From Schistosoma mansoni (lineage: Eukaryota; Platyhelminthes; Trematoda; Strigeidida; Schistosomatidae), in assembly GCF_000237925.1 (NCBI RefSeq), contig NC_031498.1:6492152-6556151 (forward strand): a stretch of DNA of 64,000 nucleotides. The letters run 5' to 3'. Shown here in pieces: positions 60,343-64,000 of this stretch. The notes under the pieces were generated by a model, which made no database searches, had not been told where the DNA came from, and was given only the letters and a program-made list of their open reading frames with translations. Made by a program: the position numbers and the translations under genes. The stretch's first letter is position 1. The number at the start of each line of letters is the position of its first letter.

Positions 60343-61555
60343 GAATACATCTAGCGTTATTATACCATCGTTATCATGAACCCAGTGGATGATATACATA
60401 AAAATACCAAAGAAATGTGATATACCATTCGGATAATGTCGCCGAACCTCATTCCACCTGTCAAGTCTTAAGTCGAGACGCATTGTTTTTAACCGATATC
60501 TAAAAGTTCTCAGATCATTGCCATTTTGTTTATATACTAGGACTCCCCTTTCTATTTACTTTTAGTCAACTCAAAACAAGCGAAGCCACTTTTAGCTGAT
60601 GGCTATGAATAAATTAGTGTAGTTGTTGTTCGTTACCCACACGTAAATAGTTCCATGTCATCCCTGCATAGTCTTTTCCATACGCCTTCATGATTTACAT
60701 GACTGTTTTCCCTAATAATCCCTGTATTTTGTGGTGAATCGCTGAACCCCAACCTTCGTTGAGCAAATGAATTGTCCACTCAGCAGCTGTATCTAAGTCT
60801 AAACTAATTTACGATCCATAAGACTATAGATTTTCAAATTATTTTTTCATTTGATTTGGTGTTTTATTTGTATCTTATTTGTTTATACGATCAAACACAC
60901 TTTTCGTAATGTACTTTCACTCATTAACAATTCTTACCTTGTATCAAGTATTACGTTACACTTAATTTATGTTGTTGTAGAGAAATATTACAATTAATTT
61001 GATTAACCTTTTACAAATACAATCAGACATTTGTGATTTCGCGAAATATTTTCAGTCTTGAATGGATAAAGTTTTGATCTAGTGACATTCAGTTGGTATG
61101 TATTAAAGTAATAACTCATATATTCTCATCTAAAACCGTCTATATGTATTACAAATTATATTCCATGTTCAATTGTGTTTTATTGATTCTACCTCATCGT
61201 TTTGTTCGTGTTTTTATTGTTGTATTTTCAGATTGATAACATAAAAAAGTCATATGAATCTCTTACTGTATGCTCTTGTAAGTCGTCTCTTGTTATAAAC
61301 GGTGAGACGATCACTGGCTCTAACTTATGTTCAACTAATAATTCATGTCATCATTTCTTATCTAGAGTTGAATGTAAACCACAGATTTGTTCATTTCTTG
61401 AAACAGATTGTGGTAATCGACGATTTAGTTTACTTTTAAACGCTGCTTATACTACTAATACTACCACTACAAAACAAGATGATAAGTATTCATTTAATGT
61501 TGTACGAACTATTAACCGAGGATATGGTTTGAAAACTTTGACTTCATTTCAGCAA
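41658..61555 (+). CDS. NSD: NSD-type histone H3K36 methyltransferase, 13 exons in window, 3' part beyond window
   Basis: Exons: 41658-41781, 41817-41962, 42000-42168, 42202-42428, 44712-44807, 46976-47189, 48151-48275, 52536-52756, 54311-54485, 54797-54894, 56141-56411, 59075-59304, 61232-61555. All introns are GT-AG and phases agree throughout, except within exon 11. About 807 codons are present. Domain order is PWWP, PHD-finger block, PWWP, AWS, start of SET, as in NSD1/2/3. NSD enzymes mono- and dimethylate H3K36 in chromatin; the PWWP and PHD modules read histone tails. The SET core, post-SET and any final PHD lie past 64000; no SET exon was found in 61556-64000. The first three introns are 33-37 nt and later ones 0.3-4.3 kb. 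Exon 11 appears to lack one base. Intron 1 uses a weak donor (GTTGGT), but it alone gives the right phase. Confidence 0.9.
42904..43640 (+). mobile_element. RTE-clade LINE 3' fragment in NSD intron 4
   Basis: 'SSPSKCNMLLQDWLASAPEV' and 'GCVDHYAYLRSLISLG' match the C-terminal RT region seen at 50080-50200 in the fuller RTE copy. The 3' end has 'acttgaaccgatgtacatac' and a (GACT)n tail at 43609-43624. It is 5'-truncated and coding-dead. 42999-43400 is almost identical to 59880-60275 in reverse. Confidence 0.78.
44712..44807 (+). CDS. NSD: NSD exon 5: basic linker
   Basis: A 96-nt exon after 'tttctttacag', ending before 'gtaagt', phase 0 on both sides. It encodes 32 residues rich in K, R, S and T, with no domain. 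It is a plausible linker or nuclear-localisation segment between the PWWP and PHD block. It is the least certain exon because it rests on splice sites and phase alone. Confidence 0.65.
44808..46975. other. NSD intron 5
   Basis: Besides the RTE fragment at 45745-46090 it holds a 72-codon plus-strand open frame (45407-45625) without recognisable domain or clear splice sites. An extra exon here is not excluded, since both flanks are phase 0. Confidence 0.4.
45745..46090 (-). mobile_element. RTE-clade LINE fragment in NSD intron 5
   Basis: The minus strand matches the 3' half of the RTE coding region and flank. It shares 'catggagtgatgccac', 'gataggcggtagtcagg' and 'gtaacacatgtcgtaatta' with 57330-57600 and 59650-59870. 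It is diverged and non-coding. Confidence 0.6.
46976..54894 (+). CDS. NSD: NSD exons 6-10: PHD-finger block
   Basis: Five exons encode a continuous Cys/His-rich array. Exon 6 has 'VCPVCEVYSNAPGQMFQC' and 'GRIVHPHC'. Exon 7 has 'FRCPQC' and 'FLCSICGKPSE'. Exon 8 has 'INCSRHFHRDCLSGWP' and 'LRCPAHTCNTC'. The junction of exons 8 and 9 gives 'RCPAVFHTGDLCTPAGS', very close to NSD 'RCPTAYHSGDACIAAGS', followed by 'WCFHC'. Exon 10 gives 'IECQLCPTTYHKDCFEP' and 'FICQSC'. The order and spacing match the successive PHD fingers that lie between the two PWWP domains in NSD1-3. Confidence 0.9.
47190..48150. other. NSD intron 6
   Basis: No repeat or exon recognised in 961 nt. Confidence 0.4.
48504..50941 (+). 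mobile_element. RTE-clade LINE with target-site duplication, in NSD intron 7
   Basis: GTCGTTCGAATATGAC occurs at 48488-48503 and 50942-50957; with two mismatches the duplication extends to about 22 bp. Inside, in order: a non-coding 5' region (48504-49430), the N-terminus of the APE-type endonuclease ('LYIGTFNVRALCQIGQQV', about 49490-49545), then directly the RT palm at 49648-50050 with 'DLKAAFDS' (motif A), 'VRQGCPLSPF' (motif B) and 'YADNIVLFGED' (motif C; YADD is usual), then the C-terminal region to about 50650 and a 3' end with a (CTGA)n tail. Most of the endonuclease and the N-terminal RT is deleted, so it is non-autonomous. It lies in the same orientation as the host gene. Confidence 0.88.
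50958..52535. other. NSD intron 7, downstream of the RTE insertion
   Basis: No repeat or exon recognised. Confidence 0.4.
52970..53285 (+). mobile_element. Possible RTE 3' UTR fragment in NSD intron 8
   Basis: The C/T-rich text around 53040-53110 and the ending 'ccactaactgactgactaa' resemble the 3' flank and (CTGA)n tail of the RTE family. The match is weak over most of the length. Confidence 0.35.
53286..54310. other. NSD intron 8, 3' part
   Basis: Starts with a less A+T-rich segment (53286-53400) that could be a tRNA-like SINE relic on the minus strand; the rest is A+T-rich and featureless. Confidence 0.3.
54895..56140. other. NSD intron 10
   Basis: No exon or repeat family recognised. 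A short CT run lies near 55470-55485. Confidence 0.4.
56141..56411 (+). CDS. NSD: NSD exon 11: second PWWP, with apparent 1-nt deletion
   Basis: The exon enters in frame as 'RRGVFPRYAQIIW'. After TGG at 56175-56177 the next codon should be GCA, but only two G residues are present, so the frame shifts. From 56174 the other frame gives 'AKIPGFRWWPCEIIHARN' and 'FPVHFLGSEEYQWISRNRVF', the unmistakable second NSD PWWP. The downstream donor (CGAT|GTAAGT) fits the phase of exon 12 only if one base is missing. A base-call or assembly error in a short G run is most likely; a real allele is possible. Confidence 0.85.
56412..59074. other. NSD intron 11
   Basis: Holds the RTE fragment at 57330-57600; the open frames at 56430-56653 and 58294-58524 have no recognisable domain and are not supported as exons. 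Confidence 0.4.
57330..57600 (-). mobile_element. RTE-clade LINE fragment in NSD intron 11
   Basis: Parallel to 45745-46090: 'tggagtgatgccacattttg', 'gtaggcggtggttagacata' and 'gtagcacatgtcataacca' occur in the same order. Minus orientation, non-coding, moderately diverged. Confidence 0.62.
59075..59304 (+). CDS. NSD: NSD exon 12: linker between PWWP2 and AWS
   Basis: 230 nt after 'gaattaatag', ending TTG|GTAAGT, phase 1 in and 0 out. It encodes about 77 residues with no recognised domain; its start ('LHRAPKAHALYVNHVL') aligns in place with the helical end of the PWWP and the segment leading to AWS in NSD proteins. Confidence 0.78.
59650..60285 (-). mobile_element. RTE-clade LINE fragment in NSD intron 12
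   Basis: The minus strand carries the C-terminal part of the RTE coding region and 3' flank. 59880-60275 is nearly identical to the reverse complement of 42999-43400; I counted about seven differences in about 400 nt. The rest (59650-59880) belongs to the same family but has no counterpart in that copy. It ends next to an (AT)n run. Confidence 0.75.
60306..60341. repeat. (AT)n microsatellite
   Basis: About 36 nt of perfect AT repeat, flanked by the short palindromic 'cgaa...ttcg'. Confidence 0.95.
60342..61231. other. NSD intron 12, 3' part
   Basis: No exon before 61232 and no recognised repeat. Confidence 0.4.
61232..61555 (+). CDS. NSD: NSD exon 13: AWS domain and first residues of SET
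   Basis: The 108-codon exon holds the zinc-binding AWS pattern: 'VCSCKSS', 'LCSTNNSCHHFLSRVEC', 'ICSFLETDCGNRRF'. It then has 'VVRTINRGYGLKTLTSFQQ', equivalent to the RGWGLxT strand that opens the SET domain in NSD enzymes. A low-complexity T/N stretch (about residues 79-86) is inserted between AWS and SET. The exon ends CAA|GTGAGT, phase 0. The catalytic NHSC-type motif must be in a later exon. Confidence 0.88.
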
Positions 61556-61739
61556 GTGAGTACAAATGTTTTGTGGAATAATTGGTAGAATAGGTTGAGT
61601 ACTTTTTAATTCTTTCGGCATATAAACGATTAAAATAATTCATTTTTATTGTCATACTTGGTCTCCACCACCTATTGGGAAAGCGATCACTGCACACCCA
61701 ATTCGTTCTACATTAGGAGTACATCCTATGACGGTTCAG

Positions 61740-62100
61740 TCGTTTTAATGTATGCATATGTTATGACTTATGGCCCTGCTAAATATCACGTGACAAACCA
61801 CCAACCAAAATATCGATCTCCGTGACCCTGCCCCTTAGTCAACCAGTGAAGCGCTAATCCACACTAGTGGCCTTGATTCAATTTTAAGTCCTTATCAGTC
61901 TTCGATTTCGTAGCTTCTCGCCTCGCTCCGCTCGTTGAGTCAGAACACAATACTCAGCATCCCTTATACGAATAATATGTTTCAAACACACGGAGTTTAT
62001 ATACAAATAGACCAGAGCTCATCACACGACAAAACAAAAAGTAACGATCTTACATGAGCAAGACAAAAGTGACTATGAACAAGGATGACTGTAAATAATA
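61740..62100. repeat. Dispersed repeat, possibly LTR-derived, in NSD intron 13
   Basis: Partner of 31600-31935: 'gagtttatatacaaatagac', 'gctcatcacacgacaaaac' and 'gacaaaagtgact' match in order. It is less A+T-rich than its flanks and has no coding sequence. An LTR-type fossil is one reading; the family is unknown. Confidence 0.4.
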
Positions 62101-62156
62101 GATTGAAAATAAATTAAGAGTGGTGAATCGTATTATTTTAGTTGATGGGTAAGATG

Positions 62157-62157
<1 letters not shown>

Positions 62158-62202
<45 letters not shown>
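62158..62202. repeat. (AT)n microsatellite
   Basis: About 44 nt of perfect AT repeat, the longest in the window. Confidence 0.95.
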
Positions 62203-62203
<1 letters not shown>

Positions 62204-62700
62204 CTTTACTTTTAATATTATACGATAAGAGTATATAAAATAATAGACCATAAATTAATATTGGCATTTACCATTCATTTAGTCTACGTTGAATACAACA
62301 CCTCCCCCGTTTTAAAGATCCGAAGGAAGGTATTCACATGGTTTTGCTTGTTTCCACTTAAAGTTAGATCCTGAAAGATAAATATAGGTAATTTCAAGTT
62401 TCCGATATTCTCCCACCCACGAAACAATGTTGGATTTTCTTATACCCAGGTTACAAATGTGACTTTATTGACCTGATCTGTTTCAACGCAACCCATACCT
62501 TCTTTATATGTGAGTATTTGGGTCTGCGTGTAATACATAAGGCTTGAATAACCCCGTTATTCAATCTTGACTTGTACAGGTAGTATTATAAATGGTCCTT
62601 TTTACATCTTTTATATAGAAAGAATAAGATGTTATTATTTCAGTCAAAATAAGGATAAGCACATCTTGTATTTCGATTTGTCAATAATAGAGCATGTGAC

Positions 62701-63063
62701 TCATTCGAAACATTTCTCACACTGACTAGAGAATTCACCTAAAGTTATTGCATTATGAAGATAAACAATATTTGATATGACACTATCGGAAGTGTAGTTA
62801 GATTTGAAATCATTTAGAGCTAGCGCTTCACATTGATCAAGGCTTTCACTAAATACGATTACATCATGAAGACAAATAAGATCTGATATGACATCATAAT
62901 TTGATTTCTCTGAAATATGTTCCTTAAATTTATTAAACATTTCATTAAAGAATAATGAATCATTAGAACGATCAGCACCTAACAAAATTGCATCATAGTT
63001 CCGATCAGGATTTGATTCATCCGACATATTTCCTTCAGATTTATAAGGAACTACGTGAACCAT
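62701..63063 (-). other. Unidentified open frame with an internal duplicated unit
   Basis: A 120-codon minus-strand frame. 'VISDLICLHDVIV' recurs 37 residues later as 'VISNIVYLHNAIT', each followed by a '...QCE' segment, so a unit of about 111 nt is duplicated. Similar phrasing continues on the minus strand upstream (to about 63130) outside the frame. I do not recognise the family. It may be part of a repeat-encoded or fossil polyprotein, or of a secreted-protein gene; no function is proposed. It lies antisense in the NSD intron. Confidence 0.35.
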
Positions 63064-64000
63064 TAAGACAACTTACATCTGGTAAAATCGCATGAGAAAT
63101 CTGATCAGAAATTGATTCATTAAAAACATCTGTCTCCTAATGATTCCGAATTTCACTTGATATTCTTGCACCCATTGTGCTGCTTCGATTATTTTCTCTA
63201 TATAAGTCCCTCAAGGTTTCTGAATTAATATCACGTGTATATTTAAACTTGATTTCAAGTAATCTAATATTTGTATGTGATATGCTTGAACGCTATTACA
63301 AGTTCACCGTACTTGGTAAACAGAACAAAGGTCAAAGATACAGTGAAACGATAGGCTATTCTAATCCGTTGTCCCCGGCCCTGCTAACTAGATCAAGAAG
63401 TCTTGAAAAGGCGTAGAAAATGTATTCTACAAGCGCCTAGAAAATATGAGGTCACTACACTAAGCACACAAATCAAGCTTATTTATACAATGATAGAAAT
63501 GCCTTTGGAAGAGCCACAGAATAGCGTACTAAAAAAATCCGTCAACCAATGACAGTCAAGGATTTCCGAGTGGGAAATGTAAGCTGTAGGTCAACTAAGC
63601 GTCTCTTGGCGCGAAAACATAAAATTACAAAATTATGACCTTTTCCAAGTGAGTTTTGGGTATCTAACGTCCTCAACAGTATGGCGTATTTTTCATTTGG
63701 GATTATACAACTCTATTATACACCAAATTACCTCTAGACTGAATTCACTTAACAGGAAACATGGATAACTTTTTATCCTCTTCTTAAACATAGCTAATCA
63801 GAAAGACGCATTCTAAACGTGACCAAAATCATAATAAGAAGGCGATCAGGACAAAAAGTGTATACTTATACATAGTTAAGATCGATATGACTGCTCTATT
63901 AAATGGGGCTTTTCTCGTCTCTTCAAACTTTTATTTGCTTTTTTAATCGCTCAACATGGTAAAATTATCTAACCACTTATCAATTTCATAACTATTGCAT
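63064..64000. other. NSD intron 13, distal part
   Basis: No SET-domain exon was found here. 63340-63700 is less A+T-rich and repeat-like but unclassified. Confidence 0.4.

Noticed and set aside
1-64000. CRISPR arrays, bacterial operons or rRNA genes
   Set aside because: None seen; the tandem repeats are eukaryotic transposon-related units, and gene structure is spliced.

Overview
The window looks like draft nuclear sequence of a blood fluke (Schistosoma). It is strongly A+T-rich. Its repeats match known schistosome families: Sm-alpha-like tRNA-derived elements with hammerhead ribozymes, RTE-clade LINEs and Penelope-like retroelements. One gene also starts with introns of 33-37 nt, a known schistosome habit. 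A 228-nt run of N (16486-16713) shows it is an assembly. I cannot fix the species.

Three host genes can be supported. (1) 11135-13390, minus: a one-exon rhodopsin-class GPCR of 751 aa with very long loops. (2) 35805-41457, minus: a two-exon IFT25 (HSPB11) homologue of 134 aa with a 5.2-kb intron. (3) 41658 to beyond the window, plus: an NSD-type histone H3K36 methyltransferase. I traced 13 of its exons by splice sites and phase: PWWP, a PHD-finger block, a second PWWP, AWS, and the first residues of SET. The rest of SET lies past base 64000. IFT25 and NSD are divergent and only 200 bp apart, so they probably share a promoter. One base appears to be missing in the second PWWP exon.

Layout: 1-11 kb is gene-poor with old repeats; 11.1-13.4 kb is the GPCR; 13.5-35.2 kb has no recognisable gene and is crowded with hammerhead-bearing repeats; 35.8-41.5 kb is IFT25, with a Penelope-like insertion in its intron; 41.7-64 kb is the NSD gene with RTE copies in several introns.

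The most striking theme is hammerhead ribozymes. Cores (CUGANGA, stem II, GAAA, NUH) are readable in four unrelated repeat contexts: the Sm-alpha-like family (A, about 333-bp unit), a second tRNA-like family (B, about 401-bp unit), long inverted-repeat elements, and the 3' region of a Penelope-like element. Many family A and B copies are head-to-head fold-backs, and one fold-back junction occurs at two loci, so it has been copied. Base pairing was checked by eye only; no alignment, folding or database search was run.
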